The notes beneath the pieces were generated by a model. The model was not told where the DNA came from. It searched no databases and saw only the letters and a program-made list of their open reading frames with translations. This document shows positions 49,146-60,815 of a stretch of DNA of 64,000 nt, in pieces (position 1 is the stretch's first letter; every line of letters starts with the position of its first letter). A program made the translations under genes and the position numbers. The stretch lies in the NCBI GenBank assembly GCA_004026145.2, contig CP034983.1:7674630-7738629 (forward strand). Direction: 5' to 3'. The stretch comes from Takifugu bimaculatus. Lineage: Eukaryota; Chordata; Actinopteri; Tetraodontiformes; Tetraodontidae.

Positions 49146-52100
49146 TCATAGACTGCAGAGTCTTGAACATACTAATGAAAGCAACTGAAAATAGGGAGCA
49201 TGAACATGCTTACCTGGTGGATCACAAACGTAGCCGCACAGCAGGTAGCAGCACCGCGGGGGAATTTGGGGAAGGAGTGGGGGTGGGATGGGGTAGGTGT
49301 GGATTGTAATGGGGAGAGGGGTCAGATCAATGCATGTGATGGCAGTTAGTGTCATGCAAACAGCTGGAATTTTTTTTTTAAAAGATCAAATATAAGAAAG
49401 CAAAATTAAACATAAACATAAAAAGGAGAAAAATCCCCCTTTCGGTCCCTCAATGGACTTAAACTGTTGGAGGATGCACGGTTTGGAGACAGAGCATTAG
49501 AAGTCAATTTGCAATCATAGCTTTCTCTTCATCTCCAATATCTCATACAAGAGAGACAAAAAAGAGCACCTTTGGTACTTCTTCGTACCATCAGCAAAAC
49601 CCTTGATGGCAAAACCTCAAGAGACTGATGAAGTGGTTGTCTTGGAAACTGAAATTGGCACTGGGTTGTGTAAAAAGAAAATGAGGGGTGAGAGACATAA
49701 AATGAAGATCTGCAGTGAGAGGGAAGTGTGTGCCTGTGTGTGCCTGTGTGTGAGGATTCAGAAAATTCCACATCGCGCTCGATAGTTCATTTACAACGAA
49801 TGAATCAGTTGGAACGTTGGATGCTGAAAGGTACAAAGGAGATTTGGTGAAACACAGAGAAGGAGAGGAACAAAGGAGGACTGGTAACAGGTGTGAACAG
49901 ACCCACGCTCTCTCTCCATCCCTCCTCTTCCCAAGCCTCTTCCTCCATCATCTCACCCACTTTTTCTTGAAGAGGAGTGGGAGGGGGCAGAAAGACCGCA
50001 CTGTGATGGAATCAAGAATACAGATGAGCCTCAGTAAGAAGCACTGAGAGAAAATGAGAAAGGCAGACGGGATCGTGCTGTGAAACACTGAAGATGAAGA
50101 CTTTTGCTGTTCTTTCTCACCTCTACATGCAAAACTTGCTTGATAAGAGACTTTTTGTAATAAAGAATAATCGCAGGGTAGCACAGGATCAGGGAATCTT
50201 CTATCAAAGAAAAAGAAATCGTCAAATTCTTCCTGGGTGCAAGAATAGTAAATTTCTCGAATTCAACAGAACCTTTAGCACAAACATGCGGCATTGAATT
50301 ATGAGGAGGTTGTAAGAAGAGAGTGAATCAATCTTCGGTGAATAACATAAGATGATAGTTTGCATGAAAACTGCAGAATGTGGTGAATGAATTACTAAGC
50401 ATTGTTTGTTGTTTTTTGAGTTTCGTTTTTTTTTGCTTCCTGCAACCACAAAAGACCCAAAACTGAACAAGCAACTTTGCTCTCTCTCTACTCACTTTCA
50501 CCACCTAATAAACATTTTTAAAGTGCATAATTAGAAATGATGGTAAACTCAGAGCTTCTCGGTGCATTGAGAGCCATCTTGATGAGCCGGAGGGAAGAGA
50601 TGGCAGCAGATAACAGCTGTAAAAGAAGCGGCTGCTGCGACTGTTGTTGCTAATGTCACTGTGCGACTTTACTACGCAACGGTTAAACTAGGGTCCATTT
50701 GGGTTCCTGTATTCTAAAAGATGACTTAAATGAGGATCCTAAATGTGCCAAACAAAATGAGCTAATGCTCAGGAGAATGAAAAACCGTGGTATAAAGCAG
50801 GACTCAGGATGACTGGGGTCGCTGTTAGCAACAGTGGAGGTGGTGGGTGATAGCTGACTCGCTCCACACAGTCCTTTCCATGAACAGATGCACTTTGTCA
50901 GACCATTGTTTTCACACTGGTCCTCAATCTGCAATCACATTGAGCAATCAGCCCTGTGGAGAGTAATATGGGCCATTTCCTAGCAGTGTCTCCCACCGCC
51001 ACATTGGGGGAAAAAAAAAGCAACCTTCCACAAAGGAGCGGAGCTCATTTTAAACACATAATTGCCCTCTTCTTCCCCTACAGCCTCATTACAGTACAAT
51101 CTGATTACAGAGAAGAAAACAAAGGAAGACGATAAAAACGCCATCAGCGGCACCATCGGTGAGGTGAATGCAGATGCACATTCTTGCCAGCCTAGTTGTC
51201 TCACCTCTGCACCAGCTCAGCGTGAATAACATACCAAACCTGTCATATCTGGCAAGAGATTCCATCAGTTCGGAGAAGTGAAAGTATGGAACTGGTCAGA
51301 ATTTTATACCACTGTGTTTGATGCTCAGACAGAAGATTTAATATGATTGACTAAGGTTATTATTAAGGCTATTTCTGCATAGTCGGACTGATTCCAGTGA
51401 TGTCACTTAAACGCTACTATTCCGCTTGACTGGGGTGTGTTGGGAGGAAAAACGGTGTCTTAAATTTAAATTACAGGGGAATATTTTTCAAGGAAGATCG
51501 AATATTGTCAGAAAGGGCTACGGCCTCAAAGAGATGAGTGAGCTGGGAAGAGCACAACTCAATAAAAGCCCAGTTTGTGCTCATTGAAGGTGAATGTCTC
51601 ATTCTTTTGCGGTGCGGAATAAATGCCATACATTTTCCTCCCTGATGTCAGTGTAAAAGCCTCACTGTGACTCAAGTTAGTCTATTTTCTTTGCATGACA
51701 GCAGCAGAATGAGACTGTTTCGGCTCAGTTACCAAGCCGACCACAAGGGCCCTGCTCCCAATGAGCGGATTTTATTGGCCCCAATGTGACTGCCACTGTG
51801 TGGGTGTTTGACTACGCAATAAGGCCAATGTCACTGTCACTTTCTTCAGGGGAAAATCCCACATCTACTTTCTTTTTTATTATTATTTATCACAATGACA
51901 ACCTAAAAAAAGAAGAACCTCCTTTTGTGTAACAGTGATGCAGCTGAGGCTTTCTACCTCATCTTGAGCACCACTTGCAGAATGCAGAAAAAGGTCATAA
52001 ACTCTCTTCAGAGATCTTGCCTCTCATCCAGGAGGCTTCTTCCTTTCAAGCTGACTGCTGGGGTTCCCTGTTATTTCGCTATTGTGCTGTTAAGTGAATA

Positions 52101-52729
52101 CTTTTGTTAGGGGCCGTTAGGGGTCATTTGCTTCATGAAAGGGGTGTGGACCCTCCCGGACATCATTGGTTGTTGGTGAAACTTCCTGTGGAGGGGTCCC
52201 AGGGATCCCAGTTGAGTAATAGTTTTACAATGATGCATTCTAATATTTCTCGATCAAACCCTCTTTCTTCTGTGGCCAAAACATGATGCAGACAGAGAGA
52301 TTGAAACCAGAAAAATGATAATGACTGGTGTGGATCGAGACAAACCCCAATTTACTAACACAAAGAGCTTTTCTTTTGTCTAAACTTTCCAATCTAAGAT
52401 ATTTTATAAATGTTCAAGGGTAGCATCCAGTCACGAGTTGGACACATCATCATCCAATCCTGTCTCACTTTAACAAACAAATCAAGTTATAAAGATTTCT
52501 TAGTCTCCTATTTAACTCACATAGTAAAAACCACCTGGACGTAGCTTGCATTAGACTGTCATCGGCTGTAAGAATAGATCCACACGGACTGTCAGCTTAA
52601 TAAACCCAGTTATTGCCTCTCTCCTCTCTAAATATGACAAGCGACACTGAGAAGCTAAACCTTTTTATTGTGCAAAATGTGCCACTTAAATAAAAGACCG
52701 GCAGTAATATTTCAAGTGCTTTTTTTTAT

Positions 52730-52980
52730 GCTACTCGATCCCCTCTGATCATCAGTCCTTGTCTGGCTCCATTAGAGCCGCTCCATATCTGAGAATAACA
52801 ATATCTCAGTCACTGTGCTGCCATAGAGCTAATCAATCTGCGGCCCGTCACACCGTAGGTGGACTGATCGGCCGGCATTATACTCCAGTCAATTACCTCC
52901 AGTAAGAGGGGCAGAAGGATGAATGACAATGGATGCTGATGAATGCCAGTGGGGTCTCAATTTTGCCAGGCACAGTACCC
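52730..52980. promoter_or_regulatory. Candidate conserved non-coding stretch
   Basis: A repeat-free 250 bases with gagctaatcaatctgcgg, agtcaattacctcc and gaatgacaatgg motifs and a GC content above that of its flanks. The inference is from texture. Confidence 0.22.
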
Positions 52981-53596
52981 TCGCCAAGCTAGCAGCAAGA
53001 CAAGCGGGTCCTCTGAAATACACCCTCCCACCCATTGACCAGCAATCTATTACAGAGAACAGTTGCTGTGCAATACCAATAATGTTTGCATGAGGACAGT
53101 GAGGGCCACAGTGTGCATGATGGATTCTGCTACGTGCATGTGTGTTTATGCCAAAGCATCTGTAGCTCTAATCACTTTAAAACGATGCACTCCTCTGCTG
53201 CAATATTATGATTCTAAAGTGACCATCAATAGTGATGGGTAGAATCTCTGAACCACCTCATTTCAACTACTCAAACAAGCAAAACAGATGCAAAATCTAT
53301 TTAACACATCATTATGCTCAATTGCCATCTACATACAAGCAGCTAAAATTAAAAGTTGGCACAGCAAGGAGAAGTTTAGAAAGTAGAGGTCTGCAAATGT
53401 TGTCTTGTAATACCAGAACTAAGCGGCTGATCTGTGACAGGAAAGACTTACCAACAAGACTAACCTGGGACATCCGAACATCGAATGCAATGAAGTCACC
53501 AAAAGCTGATGTAGGATTAGCAAGTTTTTCGTTAGCGTTACCGGTTTTCCCCAACTCAACCCTGCACCTGTCATGGTTCTTAGGTCAGTACAGCAA

Positions 53597-53662
53597 GACC
53601 TTATGGTGCAATGGTAGCGCGTCAAGCTCAGACAGTTATGTGTTCAAATGACATCAGGGTCA
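53597..53662 (+). pseudogene. tRNA-Trp-like pseudogene (anticodon arm deleted)
   Basis: The 66 bases align by eye with vertebrate tRNA-Trp. The A-box side reads ggtgcaatggtagcgcgtc and the B-box side gtgttcaaatgac. The acceptor stem keeps six of seven pairs (one G-T wobble, one mismatch), ending gggtc plus discriminator a. The D-stem pairs fully and the T-stem has four of five pairs. About six bases are missing from the anticodon arm, so no CCA anticodon loop can form and it cannot be a working tRNA. A tctctttt run just downstream resembles a Pol III terminator. It could be a decayed tRNA gene copy or the head of a tRNA-Trp SINE. Confidence 0.65.
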
Positions 53663-55363
53663 CTCTCTTTTACAGCAGATGTTCATTCTCCCTGCGTGGT
53701 GAAATATAGTTCTAAATTAACTAACAAAACAGATGCAATAAATCAAAGGAAGTGAAGGTCCTGTTCTCTCCCCCAGTACAAATCAGACTCTTTGCAGGAA
53801 CTGAACACAATTTCTTCCTTTCAAGAAGTAATTTCCACTGTCTGCATACTTATGTCTCCTTCCTGTCTGTGACAAAAGGCTCTTTTGTATTTCTGTTAAT
53901 CCTTTTGACAGTCTTCGTACCTTTGCCACATTGCCATGAAACGTTAACAGTGAAGGTCCGCAACTGTCTGCACCAAAGGCCCGCTTTAGAAAGAGTTCAG
54001 ATTCAGTTACAACACCTTGAAAACCTATTTCATATGTATCAGATGTCTGTCGAATATTTTTCAGCAGCCTCCGAGAGGCATCTTTCACACCCCCGAGTTA
54101 ATTGGCCCTGACGTCATGTCGTCCGAGCTGCACAGTCATTGCGACGTTCTCGACTCTCTTTTCCTATGAAGCACGACCCGGGATGTTAGTGAGGTTTCCT
54201 TTGTGCTTTCTTCTATTGTAACCCTTTACATTTCCGCCCCGGCCCTCTCTTGGCCTGGCCCCGGGGCAATCACGTCCTATACGTTAACCATTTGACCCTC
54301 TGAACCACTAATGCAGTTTGGCTGGAAAACCAGTGGAAAGAATGTTAGCAACACTTGAGATGCGACTCTCATAACCACTGCATTTTAACAGCAAGCAAGT
54401 TTGAAAATGGAGAAAATTACTATTGCAAACAAATTAAATAAAATGCAATTTTAAGTTATATGTACCTTGGTTATTCGGTGCTGGGGCAAATATTGGATTG
54501 TTACTTCACCATATTTATCTAATAATGTTATCAGTCCTGATTTCATGCTGCATCAATGCAATTCCTTCTCAATAAGTGTGAGTTTTAGGGAGGAATTTTA
54601 AAGAGAAGAAAGAGAACGATAGAAAAAGCATATTGGTCTGGGTGGAGCTGGTATATACACAGGGCCCTATTCAGAAGTGCCCTGCCAAACACCCGTGACA
54701 TGCCCCGAGCACAGCTGCATGATGGGAAGTCTAAATTAAGCGCGGGTCTGTGACACGATTAAGGCAATCAGTCGAGTGTGTTTGGAGGGATAAGGTTAGT
54801 GTGCTCTGTGAGCATAATAAGATTAGAAAGACTGAATAAAATACTAAAGTTGTGTGATGAAAACTTACATAAATAATTAGGCTTCTGGAAGACTTGGCTT
54901 TTGAATGACAGGAGTATGAAAGGTCAACTGCTGCTTTCAGTTATTCAAACAAGCGCTGATGTCGGTCAGTTAACAGGGAGGCCATTATAAAACCAGAATG
55001 TGATACAAGAACAACTTATATTTTAGTCAAACTGCTGAGCTTCTCCCAAATGTAAGATTCCACAGTGTTGAACTCTTGAAATTGAATGCAACGAATCAAT
55101 AAATCACAGGAAACTAATGGGAAACTACGAAAGGCATATTTCATGACACATCCAAATAGTTCTGGTCAGTGGAATAACAGAGGAGACGGGAGGGGAAGCC
55201 GTTCCCAGACCCTAGATGTGGAATATGGTGCGCTGATATTTTCTTAAGTAGGCCTGGGGGAGGCCTTTAGAAACCATGCTTGATGTAGGTTTTTATTTGG
55301 CTTGGAATAAAAGCCTTCCATGGGAATACACCTCCTCCTATAGGCTGGTTAACCTCACTGACA

Positions 55364-55407
55364 CTCACTCACACATACGCGCGCGCACCCACGGCACACA
55401 CACACCA

Positions 55408-55446
<39 letters not shown>
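55364..55446. repeat. CG/CA compound microsatellite
   Basis: A short alternating CG block (about 55378-55386) leads into CACA with several CC interruptions. Alternating CG/CA favours Z-DNA. Confidence 0.95.
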
Positions 55447-55775
55447 TGCTAAGTAGGTTATGATTCATTTTCTTTGTCGTCCTCTGCCGATAAAACAAAG
55501 TCAGCTGGAGCCGGTGGGGATCACCATCGCAGCATTACACTAAATCATTCATGCCTTTTACACACTACTTGTGTGAACTTAAAATGTAGCATTTGAGAGG
55601 GAATATACACACACAGTCACTGTCATCCAAGCTGGAAGCTGACATTTCCTGTGTATTGTTGCTTTTTAATAGACCTGTAAATATCTGGAGAACATTGAGA
55701 GGACAACCGAGGCACCTAATGTATTCAATTAGACAACAGCTGGGCTCATTAACATACATATTGTTACGTGGCAGA

Positions 55776-55776
55776 C

Positions 55777-55840
<64 letters not shown>

Positions 55841-55850
55841 TGTGTGTGTA
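55776..55850. repeat. GT microsatellite
   Basis: About 36 GT units broken by one CT and one GA. It lies 330 bases from the CA tract at 55364, so the two form a long-range inverted pair. Confidence 0.97.
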
Positions 55851-57213
55851 GGAAGGTCAGAATCAAAGCCCCATCAGTCAGCCGGGCCAGACCACACTCC
55901 AGGGATCTTGCGCCATTCATCACCTCGGACCAGCAGCCCTCCTTGTTCAAGAGGGAAGGAGGGAGGATTTTTGGGGGCCAGGTGATGAAGGGGCCCGCAG
56001 AGGCCTGCAGTAATCACCTTCATCCTAATTCCATGTTTGCAGATGGTTATTATGCACCACCAGTATTTGACATCACTTATGCGAGCATACACACAAACAT
56101 TCACTGGTTGCCTGTTTGATCCTGTAAGACCTATAAAAGATAAAAAATGTTTCCCATTCAATATTTTTTATTTATTTTTCTTTTAAAAGATGGAGCGGCG
56201 GCACACGGAATCGCAAGCAAATTAGCAATTACTTTCTGTAAGTCGTGAAAGATCTCCAACACACACATAGAACACACACTTTTTACACACACAGTTCAAA
56301 GAGGGCTGACTTTACCCCACGGGAAGTCGTGTCAATGAAGTGAAAGGCAACATCTGAAACAAAACAAAAAATAACGATAATGAGTGAACTTAGGGCTACT
56401 GAGAAGCAGAGAGTTTGATTTTGTGTGTAGTCTAGTGTGAATTAGTATATAATTTTGCTAAGATGTGATCAACAGCGATCGTGTTTACTGTTGATGCAAC
56501 ACGGTCGATACTGGGTGTTTTCTTCTGAGAAGTGACTGAGCTGATTATGCCGTTTGTGCAGGTTCTCAGTTCATTCCGCTCCGTGCACCTCCGCATAACT
56601 TCCATAAACCCTGCGGAGCTCCTCTGGACACCATTCCTGACATATAGAGAAGGTCGGTAAAGTTTCTCTGGCTGTAGCAGTACAGGAGACATGTGGGGAG
56701 ACTCAGATCAGTTTGTTTTATGGATAAACAATGACAAAAGAAAAATAATGCATGACTGGTGAAGCAGCTAGAAGTTTACACGAGATTGTGTGGTACATCT
56801 CACACTGGTTGTCTAAATTTTCCTGCAGGTTTCTCTTGGAGTGTCCACTCTTCTGACAGCCAGAGAGGCCAATGTTGATGGGTCAGCTCGCACAAGAGAG
56901 ACAAATCAATCCTCTGTAAGTGGACACATTCAACTGACAGGAAGTGTGCACTTGTTCTGGCCCGAGGGCACTACTGGTGATACACTGTGTTTATCAGGGT
57001 TTCTCCTTTCACCCCCACCTGACCCACCCTCAACCCACCCCCCTTCCCCCACATACACACAGACGGACAAAGTGCATCTGTCAGGCCCCACCCCAATCTG
57101 ATTACATCTGGCGTGTCATCGTCAGTAGCCAACTTGACTCCTCTGGGCCCCCATTGCTCTGATGGAGCAAAGCAGGCAGTCCTCCCTCTGTATACCTCCC
57201 ACCCCCCCAACAT

Positions 57214-57234
57214 ACACACACACACACACACACA
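57214..57234. repeat. CA microsatellite, short
   Basis: About ten CA units in a C-rich context; a second similar tract lies at 57392. Confidence 0.9.
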
Positions 57235-57391
57235 AACATATGCACTCACACAGATCCACACCCCTGCTCACCCATTCTCAGGACAAATTTAATTTGGAAG
57301 TGCAGAGGGCTGATAAAACCAGTAGACAGCATGAGGGGCAGAGGGGGAGGGAGGTAATCTGATACCTCCTTCTGCTCCCTGTCAGCTCCAA

Positions 57392-57429
57392 AACACACAC
57401 TCACAAAGACACACACACACACACACACT
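57392..57429. repeat. CA microsatellite, interrupted
   Basis: Two CA blocks are separated by tcacaaag. Confidence 0.9.
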
Positions 57430-58728
57430 ATTTTCGCCAAGTCGTTACATCCTCAGAGCGACATCTTATTTTTGCCTTCTATTTTTCTTCCTATCAGATG
57501 GAAGAAGACGAGGAGCATGAGCAGCACCATACATCCAGACTCTACATACATCCATACACATAACTTGTTAAACACTGTATACATGGTATTTATATACATA
57601 CATATACAGTGTAGTAGTAGTATAATATATTGTTATTTATCATGGATCGATAGCCATATGATGCCTATAAAGGACTCAAAAATTGTTATTTTCTGCTCCC
57701 AATTCACTTTTCACTTGTCAACAAGTTTATGGTTATTCCCAGAAATCTGTTTTACAACCTGGCAGATTCTTCTGTAATTTATATCATTTTGTCTCTTAAC
57801 TCACCACCTGTGGCCAATAGTGTGAAAAATAACACTGAGCTGCGACAGCAAGATGGAGTCTCCAAACTAACCCCAGTTTCTGAGACTATAAATGCTGATT
57901 TGCTATTTTTCTATGGTTCGTGTCACGTACTGCAACATACACATTGATATATTATGATGGAATATATGAACCTAGGCTGAAGTCAGAAATAAGCATAAAA
58001 CGCTGGCCTCAATGGCTCCAAATGGGGCCGACGGGACGTGAGTGCTCCCAGATGCAGGAAACAGTAGATCCGAGCAGTCTTTATTGCATTAGCCTGAAAC
58101 GAGAGCACCCAGTCTGGAGCTGCCCATTTTAACAGGTCACTGCTCTCCTTCAGCCCTGCAGCCATGAGGCCTCTGAGCCACCTGCAGCTGGTGGCACGAG
58201 CTGAGCCCCCCACCGTCAGCAACCTGATGTGTATAGGTGTGTGTGTGGGAGGGAGACAGAATGCTTCAGAAAGTACACAGCAGATGGATTTAAGCAAGAA
58301 AAACTAGAGCATAATAACTAGGACTGAAGGTCAAAAGGGTCACAGGGTGTGTTGGAGCATTCCTCATACACAGATCAGATGTGCACGCTTCAGGATCTGA
58401 GGACACCTGCTCCAATCCCCAGTCACCCCGTGAAATCATAGCCTGTTTTCTCCCAACATCGGCCATATCGTGTTACGGTTGCCAACCCTGATGAACCACC
58501 ACAAGTGGGCAAACGGGCACCAAAACAGCCCCACCCACAAACTCCCACTGCCCAGCTCATCTATTATTAAGGATGACATAATTGCAAGGGGGGCATCATC
58601 CGCCAATATCAAGACTCCAAATATAAAAGGCATTTAAATAATTCAGGGAAGAAGTACCAACCCATACTGGCAAATCAGGGTTTTGACATGAGATCATAGT
58701 CCCTTAGACGCAGGAGGGAGGGGGTTGG

Positions 58729-58768
58729 TGTGCGCTGTGTGTGTGTTGTGTGTGTGCATGTGTGTTTG
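58729..58768. repeat. Imperfect TG repeat
   Basis: TG-rich 40 bases with several interruptions. Confidence 0.8.
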
Positions 58769-60745
58769 TACAGCTCGCGTGAGCACATACAGTATGACGG
58801 TGTCAAATGTCAACTGCACTGGTGTGTATATTAAATACACTCGGTTCACAATGAGGCGCATCAACAGAGGAGACACAATGAGCAACAGCAAGTGTGCATG
58901 TGCACGTGCACAAGTGCATTTGTGTGAAAAGAGACCAAGTCTGGTTGGTCAGGCCCAGCTGAGGCATCAGCATCTGCAACTTATTAGTTCAAAAAAACCT
59001 CTGAGGGCGATTGATGCGTCAGGTTTTTAAGATAACGGGTAATCTGTTTATCCCCTCACGGGATGCTCCATCCCAGTATTAACAGCACATGACTTGCCGT
59101 GAAATGTCGCAAAGCTGTTGCCAAATTCTGATGCAAACAACATGCAAGAGGCAAATTGAGATTCGGCACATCCTTAAATTGCGAGAGCCTGACACTCCTT
59201 TTTTTTTTTCTTTTTTTTTAAAAATCCCTTCAATGAGCAAATGATCAGGTTATGCGTTCAAACAAACTTCCTTTTTCTGGACTTGGAGTTGCTTTTAATC
59301 AAAATAAGTCACTAATGTGACTTTAAAAATTAAAATTTAGTGTCATGTGTAACAAATACATAAGGAAGGAAAGCAAAAAGCAACAGTGACAGTGAGTCCA
59401 AAGGGCTACTTTCCATCTGTTTTGTATCTAACTGTGCAAATTTTAAGAGCTCCGACTTACTTGATCATCTGACACTGGCAGGGAAAGACAGACTATTTAT
59501 ATTGAGGCATTCCAAAGACCTCAAAGAGCGCAATCCTGCAAGTTATCACAACCTTCACATTAGCAGGGGCATTTAAGCCCCTTCTGTATAAACATCTATG
59601 TCATAAATGGAACCGTGTCACTTAACATGAAGCAGAGGAAATTATTATTACAGCCACACTCTACTTTACACAAATAAACTGGTGATCAAAGTGACTAAAT
59701 CCTAACCAAAAGGAGGCAACCCGAGCGGCTGGTGTGTTCTGTGTAATGACCAGTCAAACTTCCAGCTTTCTGCACAGTCCATCAGGGGAAATCAGTCTCC
59801 CTTAGCTAATAAACAGTAATGACCTGATTCCTGACACATCTCGGAGCTTCTCTTTGCGTTAGCATGATGATGAGGATGAAACAGCAGAGCCAGCAGAAAG
59901 AGGCTGCCTGGGGTGGGCCAGTAATTACTGTTAATTGGTTTAATGTGGGTATACACGGAAAGAAGGATGAGAAACTGAGCGAAAGGAGAGCAGATAGAGT
60001 GATAGAGTTCTCCCTCCAAGCCTCTCTGCAGCTCGCCTGATGTGATAAGAAACAGTATCGCAACTCTCTATCTGTAGCATGAGCTCCTGTAAACCAGTGG
60101 GGAGGGGAGGCTCGAGATGGACAACGTCAAGCACAACAGCGCTGTATTAAACATCTAAAATATTCAGTCTTATAGTCAGTGAGTAGATGAGCATGCAGGC
60201 AAAAAAGTGTCTACACTGAGGAGGACAAAGGCATTCTAAATTAGGCTCACCAGCCAGATAAGAGAGTCCATGTGAGGGTCATTTAAAGCCTCGGACGTAT
60301 AGGGAGGCATAGAAATTAGGTGTGCTTGTTCAGACCCTGAGCAGAACCTCTGCAACATCCCCCAGCCAACACATCTGATGCGCAGAGACACAAAAACTGG
60401 AGAAGAAGACAGACACTCTTTGTTCTAAAAGCTCCAGTGTGGGTGTGCAGATTGCAACATGGGTGAATTTATATACGCCAGAACAATACGACCTTTAAGT
60501 AACCCACTGCGTTCACGTCATACATTGCGTAATTTACAGAACTGACGTACATTTAAAAGGAACAATATGGCTGATTGTGGGTTTTATTTTTTGTGCCCTT
60601 GAACAGTTGAGGCCACCTTTAAAGCTCTTTAATTAAACGGAACTGTCATTACTCTTCATGTGTGCAGTTAAAAGTTGTCTTTGCTGTTAGATAAAGAAAG
60701 TGTAACTTCACAGCAGAGGATTGTCATGACACCGAACCCCCCTTC

Positions 60746-60815
60746 CCCACCACCACCACACACATACACACACACACACACACAGGCACACGCACACACA
60801 CACACACACACCCCC
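60746..60815. repeat. CA microsatellite in C-rich context
   Basis: A CCA trinucleotide run leads into about 26 CA units with GG and CG interruptions. Confidence 0.95.

Noticed and set aside
53232..53651. 139-codon plus-strand frame ending in the tRNA-like region
   Set aside because: It has no domain, is overlapped by equally long frames on the other strand, and runs through the tRNA-Trp pseudogene.
59917..59938. NYWPTP on the minus strand as PARD3 exon 2 (human NYWIQV)
   Set aside because: Only three residues match. The surrounding frame lacks HRLEHGDGGILDLDD, and there is no suitable donor at the expected distance.
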